A DNA stretch of 54,255 nt from Acetivibrio sp. MSJd-27 (GTDB lineage Bacteria > Bacillota > Clostridia > UMGS1840 > HGM11507): positions 1 through 54,255 of the forward strand of contig NZ_JAHLPV010000015.1 in NCBI RefSeq assembly GCF_018918095.1, given 5' to 3'. The first letter of the stretch is position 1. Each line of letters opens with the position of its first letter. A program made the translations under genes and the position numbers. The notes beneath the pieces were generated by a model. That model saw only the letters and a list, made by a program, of their open reading frames with translations, was not told the DNA's origin and made no database searches. Positions 27,467 through 35,421 of the stretch are shown piece after piece.

Positions 27467-28063
27467 ATGTTTTATTATATTAAAGGGAGAGTAACACATA
27501 AAGAACTGAATTTTCTGGTAATCGATGTGGGAGGAGTCGGATATAAAATTTATACTTCTATGAATACTCTTTCTCAAGCGGAACCGGAAAAAGAATTAAA
27601 GGTATATACCTATACGCATATCCGGGAGGATATCTTTGATATCTATGGTTTTTCAAAGGAGGAAGAACTCCATACCTTCCAGATGCTGATCTCCGTGTCC
27701 GGAGTAGGTCCCAAGGCGGCGCTGGCCATTCTTTCCTTTATGCCGTCACAGGATTTTGCCCTGGCTGTGATCAAAGGCGATGTCAAAAAGATCACCGGAG
27801 CCCCCGGCATCGGCAAAAAGATTGCAGAGCGCATTATATTGGAATTGAAGGACAAAATCAACAAGGATCTAAAGGATTCCGGAAGCAGTGAAATGGCATA
27901 TCAGGGGGCCGGTCAATCCTCCGTCTTTGAAGAAGCGGTAAACGCTTTGATGGTGCTTGGATATTCCGCGTTGGAATCCAAAGGCGCTGTTTCCAATGTC
28001 GATAAATCCTGCACGAATGTGGAAGAGATTATCAAAGCGTCTTTAAAACAGCTGATGAAATAA
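27467..28063 (+). CDS. ruvA: Holliday junction branch migration protein RuvA
   Basis: The 198-residue protein binds the four-way junction and loads RuvB. It has the N-terminal OB fold (MFYYIKGRVTH), two helix-hairpin-helix motifs (VSGVGPKAALAIL and APGIGKKIAERII) and the C-terminal RuvB-binding domain. It begins 14 bases after ruvC with a TGGAGGA site. Confidence 0.97.
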   Translation: MFYYIKGRVTHKELNFLVIDVGGVGYKIYTSMNTLSQAEPEKELKVYTYTHIREDIFDIYGFSKEEELHTFQMLISVSGVGPKAALAILSFMPSQDFALAVIKGDVKKITGAPGIGKKIAERIILELKDKINKDLKDSGSSEMAYQGAGQSSVFEEAVNALMVLGYSALESKGAVSNVDKSCTNVEEIIKASLKQLMK

Positions 28064-28136
28064 CAATCAGGTGTTGTAATGGGAATATTTCAATATCCCT
28101 TATCGAAAAATTCAAAAATGGAAAAAAGGAGTTTCT

Positions 28137-29159
28137 ATGGAAGCAGAGGAACGTATTATCACAAGTGAATTCGTAAGCGATGATCCCGATGTGACACTGC
28201 GGCCGAAAAATTTTGGTGATTATGTAGGGCAGGAAAAGGCGAAGGAAAATCTTGCTATCTATATTGAGGCGGCAAAGCAGAGAGGGGAAGCGCTTGACCA
28301 TGTTTTGCTGTACGGCCCGCCCGGATTGGGAAAAACCACACTTTCCAATATCATTGCCAATGAATTGGGGGTTAATATCCGCATCACATCCGGTCCAGCT
28401 ATCGAAAAGCCAGGAGATTTGGCGGCGATTTTAACCAATCTGACGGAAAATGAAGTTCTTTTTATTGATGAGATTCATCGCCTGTCCAAGAGCGTGGAGG
28501 AGATTCTTTATCCCGCTATGGAAGACTATGCGCTGGATATTATTATCGGGAAAGGACCGTCTGCCAGAAGCATCCGTCTGGATTTACCCAAATTTACGTT
28601 GATTGGCGCTACTACAAAGGCGGGAAGTCTGACATCGCCTCTGCGGGATCGGTTTGGCGTTATGCTTCGTCTGGAATTATATACCCATGAGGAGCTGAAA
28701 AGGATTGTTAAGCGTTCCGCGGGAATTCTCAATGTGGAGATTGACGAAGCGGGTGCCCTGGAGATTGCCTCCCGTTCCCGTGGAACCCCGCGTATTGCCA
28801 ATCGGCTCCTGAAACGGGTGAGGGACTATGCGCAGGTAAAAGGGAACGGCGTCATCACAAAAGAGATGGCCGATCAGTCTTTGAAAATGCTGGAGGTGGA
28901 TAAGATCGGCTTGGACAAGGTAGACAAGCGCATGATTCTCTCTATCATCAACGCCTTTAACGGCGGCCCCGTAGGCTTGGAAACGCTGGCTGCAACGATC
29001 GGGGAGGAAGCGGGAACCATTGAGGATGTCTATGAACCTTATCTGCTGCAAATCGGTTTTTTGAACCGTACCCCCAGGGGAAGAATGGCGACAAAGCTGG
29101 CCTATGAACATTTCGGAATGCAGTTCCTGAAGGATGAGCAGCAGCAAACATTTTCTTAG
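28137..29159 (+). CDS. ruvB: Holliday junction branch migration ATPase RuvB
   Basis: Hexameric AAA+ motor of 340 residues. Walker A GPPGLGKT is at 60-67, Walker B DEIH at 111-114, followed by the sensor regions and the winged-helix C-terminus ([11 protein letters not shown]). The start has AAGGAG eight bases upstream. It ends the ruvCAB operon; two tandem R1 repeats follow. Confidence 0.97.
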   Translation: MEAEERIITSEFVSDDPDVTLRPKNFGDYVGQEKAKENLAIYIEAAKQRGEALDHVLLYGPPGLGKTTLSNIIANELGVNIRITSGPAIEKPGDLAAILTNLTENEVLFIDEIHRLSKSVEEILYPAMEDYALDIIIGKGPSARSIRLDLPKFTLIGATTKAGSLTSPLRDRFGVMLRLELYTHEELKRIVKRSAGILNVEIDEAGALEIASRSRGTPRIANRLLKRVRDYAQVKGNGVITKEMADQSLKMLEVDKIGLDKVDKRMILSIINAFNGGPVGLETLAATIGEEAGTIEDVYEPYLLQIGFLNRTPRGRMATKLAYEHFGMQFLKDEQQQTFS

Positions 29160-29180
29160 AGCGTTCGGAACATTTTTGGA

Positions 29181-29280
29181 ACATATAGGACATTGAGCGG
29201 AATCGTGTGCAATTATGTGTTTCAAAAAATAGTATGCGAAGCGGGCTTGTTGCTTTTCGGAATGAAAAACTTTTTTATAA
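29181..29280 (+). repeat. R1 dispersed repeat, copy C
   Basis: First unit of a tandem pair. The conserved block TGTTTCAAAAAATA and the end GGAATGAAAAACTTTTTTAT are present; the front hairpin is the least well paired of the family. Confidence 0.7.
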
Positions 29281-29376
29281 CATAGGAAATTGCGGGGAAT
29301 CGTCCGCAATTGCATGTTTCAAAAAACAGTGTGCGGAGCGCGACTGCGTTTTTCAGAATGAAAAACTTTTTTATAA
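29281..29376 (+). repeat. R1 dispersed repeat, copy D
   Basis: Second unit of the tandem pair. Its front hairpin is AATTGCGG/CCGCAATT where copy B has AATTGCGC/GCGCAATT, a compensatory change on both arms. Confidence 0.75.
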
Positions 29377-29397
29377 AATCAAAAAACAGCAAGAAAC

Positions 29398-29429
29398 TTG
29401 TGGAAATGGTCCACAAATTGTGATATAAT
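29398..29429 (+). promoter_or_regulatory. pyrE promoter with overlapping inverted repeat
   Basis: TATAAT at 29424-29429 has a weak -35 (TGGAAA at 29401-29406). Arms TTGTGG (29398-29403) and CCACAA (29411-29416) form an inverted repeat over the -35, a natural operator position. Confidence 0.5.
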
Positions 29430-29469
29430 ATTGCAAAATAAATTGAGAGACAAGATGGAGGAACTTTTT

Positions 29470-30051
29470 ATGTTGTCTGAAGAGAGAATTATTGAGATAC
29501 TGAAAGAAGCGGGTGTGTTGCTGCAAGGTCATTTTCAGCTGACATCCGGCAAACACAGCAACAAATATCTGCAGTGTGCAAAAATTTTCAAGAACGCGAA
29601 ATACAGCGAAGAGCTTTGCGGGGCTCTGGCGGAAAAATATGCGGATAAGGAAATTGATGTGGTTGTTGGACCAGCTATGGGAGCGGTCATCATGGCGTAT
29701 GAGGTTTCACGCCATTTGAACGTGCCCAATTTCTTCACAGAACGGGAAAACGGGGAAATGACCCTGAGAAGAGGCTTTCAGATTGAAAAGGGACAGAAAG
29801 TCCTGATCGTGGAGGATGTTGTGACCACCGGCGGTTCCGTGCGGGAGGTTATTGACGTGGTGAGGAATGCCGGCGGCGAAGTGGTCGGCGTCGGTTCTAT
29901 CGTGGACAGAACCGGGGGCAAAATTGATTTCGGTGTTCCCTATGCGTCGGTTATCTCTATGAAAGTGACAGCTTATGAAAAGGATGAATGTCCCATGTGC
30001 AAAAACGGTGAACCGGTCGTGAAACCCGGCAGCCGTGCGTTGAAATCTTAG
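29470..30051 (+). CDS. pyrE: Orotate phosphoribosyltransferase (Thermus-type)
   Basis: Transfers phosphoribose from PRPP to orotate in pyrimidine synthesis. The 193-residue protein has the PRPP loop VLIVEDVVTTGGS at 111-123 and the flexible catalytic loop in the form FTERENGEMTLRRGF, typical of the Thermus-like PyrE branch. The C-terminal CPMCKNG Cys pair is also common in that branch. ATG 29470 is chosen because GGAGG lies eight bases upstream; an ATG 15 bases earlier is possible. No other pyr gene is nearby; the downstream neighbour is a HisD-like gene 18 bases away. Confidence 0.88.
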   Translation: MLSEERIIEILKEAGVLLQGHFQLTSGKHSNKYLQCAKIFKNAKYSEELCGALAEKYADKEIDVVVGPAMGAVIMAYEVSRHLNVPNFFTERENGEMTLRRGFQIEKGQKVLIVEDVVTTGGSVREVIDVVRNAGGEVVGVGSIVDRTGGKIDFGVPYASVISMKVTAYEKDECPMCKNGEPVVKPGSRALKS

Positions 30052-30069
30052 TAGAAAGGAATCTTTGCT

Positions 30070-31365
30070 TTGGTTAATATACTTAAATGGAATGAACTTT
30101 CCGACGAAAAGAAAAGCTTTGTGTTAAAACGAGCGGAAATTGATATCACCGAATATATGAAAACTGCGACGGAAGTCGCTTTCGATGTTAAAGAGAACGG
30201 TGATAACGCAGTTCTCAAGTACACAGAAAAATTTGACCGCATCAAACTGACAAAAGACCGGATGAAAGTAACACCAGAGGAAGTTGAGGCAGCGTATCAG
30301 CGATTGCCCAAAGAGACTTTGGATGCAATCACTTATGCCTACGGCAACATCAAAAAGTTTCACAGCGAGCAGATGCCGGAAAAGATGTGGTTTACCGATG
30401 TGGACGAAGGCATTATGGCGGGTGAAAAGGTTACGCCAATCGTGGACGTGTGTCTCTATGTCCCGCGGGGAAAAGGCAGTTTCCCGTCCGTATTGTTGAT
30501 GCTGGGTGTGCCGGCGGCAGTAGCGGGAGTAAAAAAGATTGTCGTGGTAACGCCCCCGAACGAAAAAGGGGAAGTGGACGATGCCATTCTGGTTGCCGCG
30601 AAATTGATTGGAATCACAGAAATCTATAAGGTCGGCGGAATTCAGGCAGTAGCGTCTGTCGCATTTGGAACGGAGACGATTCCAAAATGCCATAAGATCA
30701 TCGGACCTGGAAATGCCTATGCCACTGCGGCAAAGCGGGTGCTGGCCAGCTATATTGACGCGGGGCTTCCGGCCGGACCTTCCGAGTCTATCATCCTGTG
30801 CGATGAGCATACCGCTCCACACAAGGCGGCCTTGGACTGGATGATTGAGGCGGAGCATGGACCCGACAGCGCAGCGTTGCTTGTCACCCATTCCAAAGAA
30901 TTGGCGGAACAGGTTTTGCCGATTGTGGAAAAACAGCTTACCAAGCTTTCTGATAAGAGAAGAGAATTTATCAATACCAATTTTTCGACTTACGGAGGTA
31001 TCATCCTGACAGATTCATTGGAGGAATCCATTGATTTTGTCAATGAATATGCGCCGGAGCACATGGAAATCCTGACAGAGAAACCATTTGATATCCTGCC
31101 CAAAATCGAAAACGCAGGGGAAATTTTGCTTGGAGAATGGACCCCCATCACCCTTTGCAATTTCTTGATGGGTCCCAATGCCATCCTTCCGACCGGACAA
31201 TTTGCCAAAACCTATTCCAGCGTTTCGGTCAATGATTTCTTAAAGAGATCCTCAATTGGTTATGTAACGCATGAAGGATTCCGTAAGGTGAAGCATAACG
31301 CAGCGGTTATCGCGAAAACAGAGGGATTTGAAACCCATGCACTTGCCGTTTTGGATCGAGAATAA
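30070..31365 (+). CDS. hisD: Histidinol dehydrogenase-like protein with altered active site
   Basis: The 431-residue protein is a full-length HisD homologue (GPGNAYATAAKRVL at 212-225, catalytic pair E330-H331 in APEHMEI, E418 and H423 near the end). Three positions that are conserved in histidinol dehydrogenases differ. The zinc ligand Gln of SQAEH is E260, the zinc ligand Asp of GDYxxGxNH is N364, and the His of that motif is A371. HisD oxidises an alcohol to an acid in two NAD-linked steps; this protein may do so on another substrate. The start is TTG with an AAAGGA site. No other histidine gene except the HisB-like neighbour is in the window. The symbol reflects homology only. Confidence 0.8.
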   Translation: MVNILKWNELSDEKKSFVLKRAEIDITEYMKTATEVAFDVKENGDNAVLKYTEKFDRIKLTKDRMKVTPEEVEAAYQRLPKETLDAITYAYGNIKKFHSEQMPEKMWFTDVDEGIMAGEKVTPIVDVCLYVPRGKGSFPSVLLMLGVPAAVAGVKKIVVVTPPNEKGEVDDAILVAAKLIGITEIYKVGGIQAVASVAFGTETIPKCHKIIGPGNAYATAAKRVLASYIDAGLPAGPSESIILCDEHTAPHKAALDWMIEAEHGPDSAALLVTHSKELAEQVLPIVEKQLTKLSDKRREFINTNFSTYGGIILTDSLEESIDFVNEYAPEHMEILTEKPFDILPKIENAGEILLGEWTPITLCNFLMGPNAILPTGQFAKTYSSVSVNDFLKRSSIGYVTHEGFRKVKHNAAVIAKTEGFETHALAVLDRE

Positions 31366-31377
31366 GGAGCAATTGCT

Positions 31378-32010
31378 ATGAAAAAACAAATTTCGGTAAA
31401 ACGAAGAACAAAGGAATCCTTCATTGAAGTCGCACTGGATTTCAATGGATTGCATGAAGATTATAAGGAGGACATTAAGACACCAATTCCTTTTTTTAAC
31501 CATATGTTGGAGCATATTGCGTACCGTTCCGGAATGAACCTCTCCGTAATCTTTGAGATGGATCGATTTGATCTCACCCATATTGTTTTTGAGGATATTG
31601 GTATGGCATTGGGCAAGGCAGTCAAAACATACCTCGAGGAGAATAGAGATGAGGGAATTCCTGGTTTTTCAGACGCAATTGGGATCATTGATGAGGCGCA
31701 TGCATCCTGTGCGCTGAGCTTTGAAAACCGCGCATCTTTTTATTTGTCAGAACAGATTGAAGTTCCTGCCCAGACGGAAGGAACCTTGAGCGAAGATTTG
31801 GAAACCTTTTTTGAAGGCTTTGTACAGGGAGCAATGTGTTCTTTGCATTTGGATATCAATAAAGGAAAAAATGGTCACCACATCTGGGAGGCGGCTTACC
31901 GTGCGTTCGGCGTAGCCCTCCGCAGGGCACTGACACCGGAAGAAAGCAGGCGCGGTTTGACATCCGGCGTTTGCGGTCCCATTCATTATAAAATTGAAGC
32001 AGAAGAATAA
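31378..32010 (+). CDS. hisB: Imidazoleglycerol-phosphate dehydratase-like protein with altered metal sites
   Basis: This 210-residue protein aligns along the HisB dehydratase. The second metal motif HHIWEA (167-172) and the DEA motif (105-107) are intact. The first motif, normally HHTxED, reads HIVFED (68-73), so the second His is Ile. The conserved His of the RHG motif is replaced (R50 aligned), and FFDHML is FFNHML. The C-terminal Lys of STKG is also absent. Two of the usual manganese-ligating histidines are therefore missing, in parallel with the changes in the HisD-like neighbour 12 bases upstream. A different dehydration substrate is likely. The symbol reflects homology only. Confidence 0.75.
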   Translation: MKKQISVKRRTKESFIEVALDFNGLHEDYKEDIKTPIPFFNHMLEHIAYRSGMNLSVIFEMDRFDLTHIVFEDIGMALGKAVKTYLEENRDEGIPGFSDAIGIIDEAHASCALSFENRASFYLSEQIEVPAQTEGTLSEDLETFFEGFVQGAMCSLHLDINKGKNGHHIWEAAYRAFGVALRRALTPEESRRGLTSGVCGPIHYKIEAEE

Positions 32011-32019
32011 AACGGAGAG

Positions 32020-32046
32020 AAGCCTGTGTTTCGGCCAGGCTTTTCG
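32020..32046 (+). terminator. Short hairpin terminator after the HisB-like gene
   Basis: AAGCCTG (32020-32026) pairs with CAGGCTT (32036-32042) and is followed by only TT, so termination may be partial. Confidence 0.5.
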
Positions 32047-32111
32047 TGTGTAATACGTTGAATATGAAAGAAACGCCGCAGGAAAGCGGCAGATTGGAGT
32101 AACAGCAATCT

Positions 32112-33152
32112 ATGGACGAGCATTCGCGACGATGGGAGCAAAAAAAGTATCAAAAAATTCTTTTTGACATGGACGGCGTTATCACCTCAGAACGACAATA
32201 TTGGACAACGGCAGCACTCACTGTATTTGAACTTTATTATGAAGATGAGGAATTGAACATTGCTTGGTGTGAAGAAAATGCAGCTGCAGTATCTCACCGT
32301 ATTTTTAACAATGATGAGACCATCAAAGTCTTAAAAGCATTGGGTGTCAATACCAATTGGGATTTGGCATATCTGACGCTTCTTGCCGCCAGCGTGAAAA
32401 AGGCAGAGGGCGAACCGGATGAATCGATTTGGGAATCGGTAACTGAATTTTTCTATGACAATGGGATAAATGCACCGGAGTTGTATGATTTTGCAGCAGA
32501 ATCTGTCTGCGAACTCTATAATTTTGAGTTTGACACGGTGAAACGTATGGGCAAGCTATGGCACAATGTTCAGGATGTATTTCAGCAGTGGTATATGGGT
32601 GATGAATTCTATGAATGCGTTTACGGACGGCATCCACAGCGGGGAAAAAAGGGGCTTATCAGCGGGGAACAGCCGCTGTTCCCTGTTGCGGAGATAAAAC
32701 AGTTGTTGAAGAATTTGAGGAAAAAAGGGTATTGTCTTGGAATCGGAACGGGCAGAAGTACTCTGGAAATCAGAGAACCTTTGGAAATGTGGGGCATTCG
32801 GGAGCTGTTCGATGAAAAATCCGTTGTAACCTATGATACCGTGGAACGGGCTCAGAAAAACTGTGTCGGCCTTCAGTTGGCAAAGCCGCATCCCTATGTA
32901 TTTTTAAAAGGCGCTTTGGGTTGCGACTATCCCGATCAGAAGATTGTCAGCGGAGAGTATGAAGCATCGTTACGGAAAACGATATTGGTTGTTGGAGATG
33001 CAGGTGCGGATATCCTTGCGGCTAAGGCAGCTGGAATGGATTTTGCGGCAGTGCTGACCGGTGTCGCTGGAAAGGATTCCTATGACTATTTTAAAGAACT
33101 AGATGCGGATTATATACTGGACGACGTTCTGGAATTAGATAAAGTTTTGTAG
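32112..33152 (+). CDS. HAD-superfamily phosphatase
   Basis: Motif I is FDMDGVITS (catalytic D19 and D21), motif II is GIGTGRS, motif III is the Lys in LAKPHPYVF, and motif IV is VVGDAGADILAAKAAG. A long helical insertion between motifs I and II (about residues 30-190) forms a large cap; total 346 residues, longer than most HAD hydrolases. The substrate is probably a phosphorylated metabolite. The gene follows the HisB-like gene by about 100 bases with a weak terminator between, and leads tightly (16 bases) into the fumarase-like gene. The ribosome site GGAG is 13 bases before the ATG, so the start is slightly uncertain. Confidence 0.8.
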   Translation: MDEHSRRWEQKKYQKILFDMDGVITSERQYWTTAALTVFELYYEDEELNIAWCEENAAAVSHRIFNNDETIKVLKALGVNTNWDLAYLTLLAASVKKAEGEPDESIWESVTEFFYDNGINAPELYDFAAESVCELYNFEFDTVKRMGKLWHNVQDVFQQWYMGDEFYECVYGRHPQRGKKGLISGEQPLFPVAEIKQLLKNLRKKGYCLGIGTGRSTLEIREPLEMWGIRELFDEKSVVTYDTVERAQKNCVGLQLAKPHPYVFLKGALGCDYPDQKIVSGEYEASLRKTILVVGDAGADILAAKAAGMDFAAVLTGVAGKDSYDYFKELDADYILDDVLELDKVL

Positions 33153-33168
33153 AAGGGAGACTGCGGTT

Positions 33169-33720
33169 ATGGCAATACGTGTTACAGTGCCTTTTGACAA
33201 AGAGCAGGCAGTGAAACTGAAAGCCGGTGACAATGTTTTGATTTCCGGTGTGATATACACGGCAAGAGATGCCGCTCATAAACGAATGACGGATGGATTG
33301 AAAGCTGGTACGCCGCTTCCGATGAACGTGAAAGATGCAATGATTTACTATGCCGGACCGACTCCCAGCAAACCGGGGCAGATTATTGGTTCCTGCGGGC
33401 CTACGACCGCAGGACGGGTAGACCGGTATACACCGGTAATGCTGGAATGCGGCCTGCGGGGAATGATAGGGAAAGGTGAGCGTTCCTCTGAGGTCGTGGA
33501 AAGCATGATCAAAAATAAATGTGTTTACTTTGCGGCAATCGGCGGTCTGGGAGCCTTGATATCAAAATGCGTCAAGCGTGTAGATATTATCGCCTTCGAG
33601 GATTTGGGCTGTGAAGCTGTCCGGCGTCTCGAGGTGAAAGATTTGCCGGCGGTTGTCGTGATTGATTCCAAAGGGAATAATCTTTATCGCCAAGCAATTG
33701 AAAAATATGCGGTAAAATGA
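33169..33720 (+). CDS. Class I fumarase/tartrate dehydratase beta subunit, without its alpha partner
   Basis: The 183-residue protein matches the C-terminal (beta) part of iron-sulfur fumarases and tartrate dehydratases. The motif SCGPTTAGRVDRYTP (75-89) and the IGKGERS segment are intact. The beta subunit normally works with an alpha subunit of about 280 residues that holds the 4Fe-4S cluster, usually encoded immediately upstream; here that place is taken by the HAD gene and no alpha gene exists in the window. The alpha subunit may lie elsewhere, or the protein may have another role. GGGAG precedes the ATG. Confidence 0.85.
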   Translation: MAIRVTVPFDKEQAVKLKAGDNVLISGVIYTARDAAHKRMTDGLKAGTPLPMNVKDAMIYYAGPTPSKPGQIIGSCGPTTAGRVDRYTPVMLECGLRGMIGKGERSSEVVESMIKNKCVYFAAIGGLGALISKCVKRVDIIAFEDLGCEAVRRLEVKDLPAVVVIDSKGNNLYRQAIEKYAVK

Positions 33721-33729
33721 GGGATTGTT

Positions 33730-34398
33730 ATGCATGAAGGACATCGTGAACGAGTTCGCAAACGTTTTATAAAAGAAGGAATTGATTCCTTTGAGCAGCA
33801 TCAGATTCTGGAATTGATTCTTTTTTATGCAATTCCGAGGAAGGATACCAATGAAATTGCACACCGGCTTCTGGAAAAGTTTGGAACATTCTCCAGAGTG
33901 CTGGAGGCGGAGCCGAAAGATCTGATGCAGATTCCGGATGTTGGGGAAAATGCAGCATGCCTGCTTTCCCTGTTTGCGGGTGTTTTTCGTGTGTATTCCC
34001 AAGACAAAATGAAAAAAAAGACAGTGCTTAATCATTTGGAGGACATCTTCGCATATGTACGGTCTTTATATCACGGCCGGCTTTATGAAACGTTTTTTCT
34101 GATCTCTTTGGATGCGCAGAACCGTGCCCTCCATTCTGAAATCATTATGGAAGGGACAATCGATGAGATTGCTGTTTATCCAAGATTGGTGGTAGAGGCC
34201 GCACTGCGGCACAAGGCCTACTCGGTAATTATTGCACACAATCACCCTGGTGGTTCAGTCATGCCTTCCAAGGTAGATGTGGAGGCCACACGCCATATTG
34301 CAAAAGCGCTTAAAACAATTGATATCGGTTTGAAAGATCATATCATTGTGACAAATGAAAATTGCTTGAGTTTCCGGGAAATGAAGCTGTTAAATTAA
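33730..34398 (+). CDS. radC: RadC-family protein with JAB metalloprotease-like domain
   Basis: The 222-residue protein has an N-terminal helix-hairpin-helix-like region (IPDVGENAACLL, about 68-79) and a C-terminal JAB/MPN domain with the zinc motif H170-x-H172 and D183 in HNHPGG-x4-PS-x-x-D. RadC was named for a proposed repair role that is no longer supported; the activity is unknown. It starts ten bases after the fumarase-like gene and ends with a strong terminator. Confidence 0.93.
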   Translation: MHEGHRERVRKRFIKEGIDSFEQHQILELILFYAIPRKDTNEIAHRLLEKFGTFSRVLEAEPKDLMQIPDVGENAACLLSLFAGVFRVYSQDKMKKKTVLNHLEDIFAYVRSLYHGRLYETFFLISLDAQNRALHSEIIMEGTIDEIAVYPRLVVEAALRHKAYSVIIAHNHPGGSVMPSKVDVEATRHIAKALKTIDIGLKDHIIVTNENCLSFREMKLLN

Positions 34399-34434
34399 AG
34401 GCGCTGCATTCTGTACATGCAGCGCCTTTTTGTG
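34397..34434 (+). terminator. Rho-independent terminator after radC
   Basis: AAAGGCGCTGCAT pairs perfectly with ATGCAGCGCCTTT and is followed by TT; the convergent uvsE gene ends just beyond. Confidence 0.9.
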
Positions 34435-34455
34435 CTATAAGGGAAGCGTTTGTTT

Positions 34456-35397
34456 TCAGATGTCAAAGGATGGTTTTTTCTGTCCTATGTTTTCCAATAG
34501 CCGGAACAAAGCACTGTCCTTTGCCTTTGCCTCCAGCATGATATCAGCATCTTGTCCAAGTTCCTTTAGAATATCGAGAAAATCGAGAAAAGATTGCGTA
34601 TGAATATAATTGCTGTGAGCTCTCAGGTTTTTTCCATCCTTCGGAGTAGAAAAATGAATTTTTGGAGGAAAGCCTGTCTTGTCCCAAGTCTGAAAGATAT
34701 CGTCAAGCAATTTGGGAAAGGATATGCTGCATCCATTGCAGAAATGATGATGGGCATCGAATACAAAAGGAACTTGTAGATGTCGGCATACTTCAAGGAC
34801 ATCTTCCGCATGATAAACTTTATCATCGTTTTCCAGGATAATGCGTTCGGAGACAGCAGGAGGCAGACGTTTAAAATGATCGCAGAACCGCTGCTTTGCT
34901 TTTTCCTTGCTGTCATACTTGCCGCCCAGATGCAATACCAGTGCATATTTTTTGTCCGTAAGCCCCATCAGGTTCAACATGTTGTGATGATGATTCAAAT
35001 CTTTTATGGTTTTTTCCAGAATTTCATCGCTGGGGGTTGAAAGAACCGTAAAGTGATCGGGATGAAAAGAAACGCGCAGGTGATGCTGTAATACCAAATT
35101 CCCAATTTCCTGAAACTGTGTTCTGCATTGGGAGTAGGAAAAAGGCGGCTCCTCAAAATAGGTTGCGAGCGGAACCAATTTTGAGGAAAAGCGGTAGACA
35201 TCAATATGGTGGGCAATATTATGGGTCAAAATGCGCTTGGTATTCACTAGGTTTTTGACGACAGTGTTTTTCAGTTTTCTCGCTTTTGCCTGCTTTGTAT
35301 CCAGCTTGCTCAACGTTTTTAAAGTGACGGTTCCGGAGGGGGAGGCGTCATGCAGATTCAAACTCATTGCGACATATCCAAGGCGTATACGCGGCAT
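34456..35397 (-). CDS. uvsE: UV DNA damage endonuclease
   Basis: The 313-residue protein is a UVDE/UvsE-type TIM-barrel nuclease that nicks DNA 5' of UV photoproducts. The N-terminus IRLGYVAMSLNL and the metal-binding His/Glu/Asp positions (RVSFHPDHF, HLGGKYDSKEKA, ILENDD, FDAHHH) are present. The start has a weak GAGAG site. It lies 24 bases downstream of the FAD oxidoreductase gene on the same strand, probably co-transcribed. Confidence 0.93.
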   Translation of the reverse strand: MPRIRLGYVAMSLNLHDASPSGTVTLKTLSKLDTKQAKARKLKNTVVKNLVNTKRILTHNIAHHIDVYRFSSKLVPLATYFEEPPFSYSQCRTQFQEIGNLVLQHHLRVSFHPDHFTVLSTPSDEILEKTIKDLNHHHNMLNLMGLTDKKYALVLHLGGKYDSKEKAKQRFCDHFKRLPPAVSERIILENDDKVYHAEDVLEVCRHLQVPFVFDAHHHFCNGCSISFPKLLDDIFQTWDKTGFPPKIHFSTPKDGKNLRAHSNYIHTQSFLDFLDILKELGQDADIMLEAKAKDSALFRLLENIGQKKPSFDI

Positions 35398-35421
35398 ATT
35401 TTTCTCTCTTTTCTCTGTTTT

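Larger units (their letters stand above)
29160..29469. other. Intergenic region with two R1 repeats and the pyrE promoter
   Basis: No gene is present. Tandem R1 copies C and D fill 29181-29376, followed by the pyrE promoter with an inverted repeat. Confidence 0.7.
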
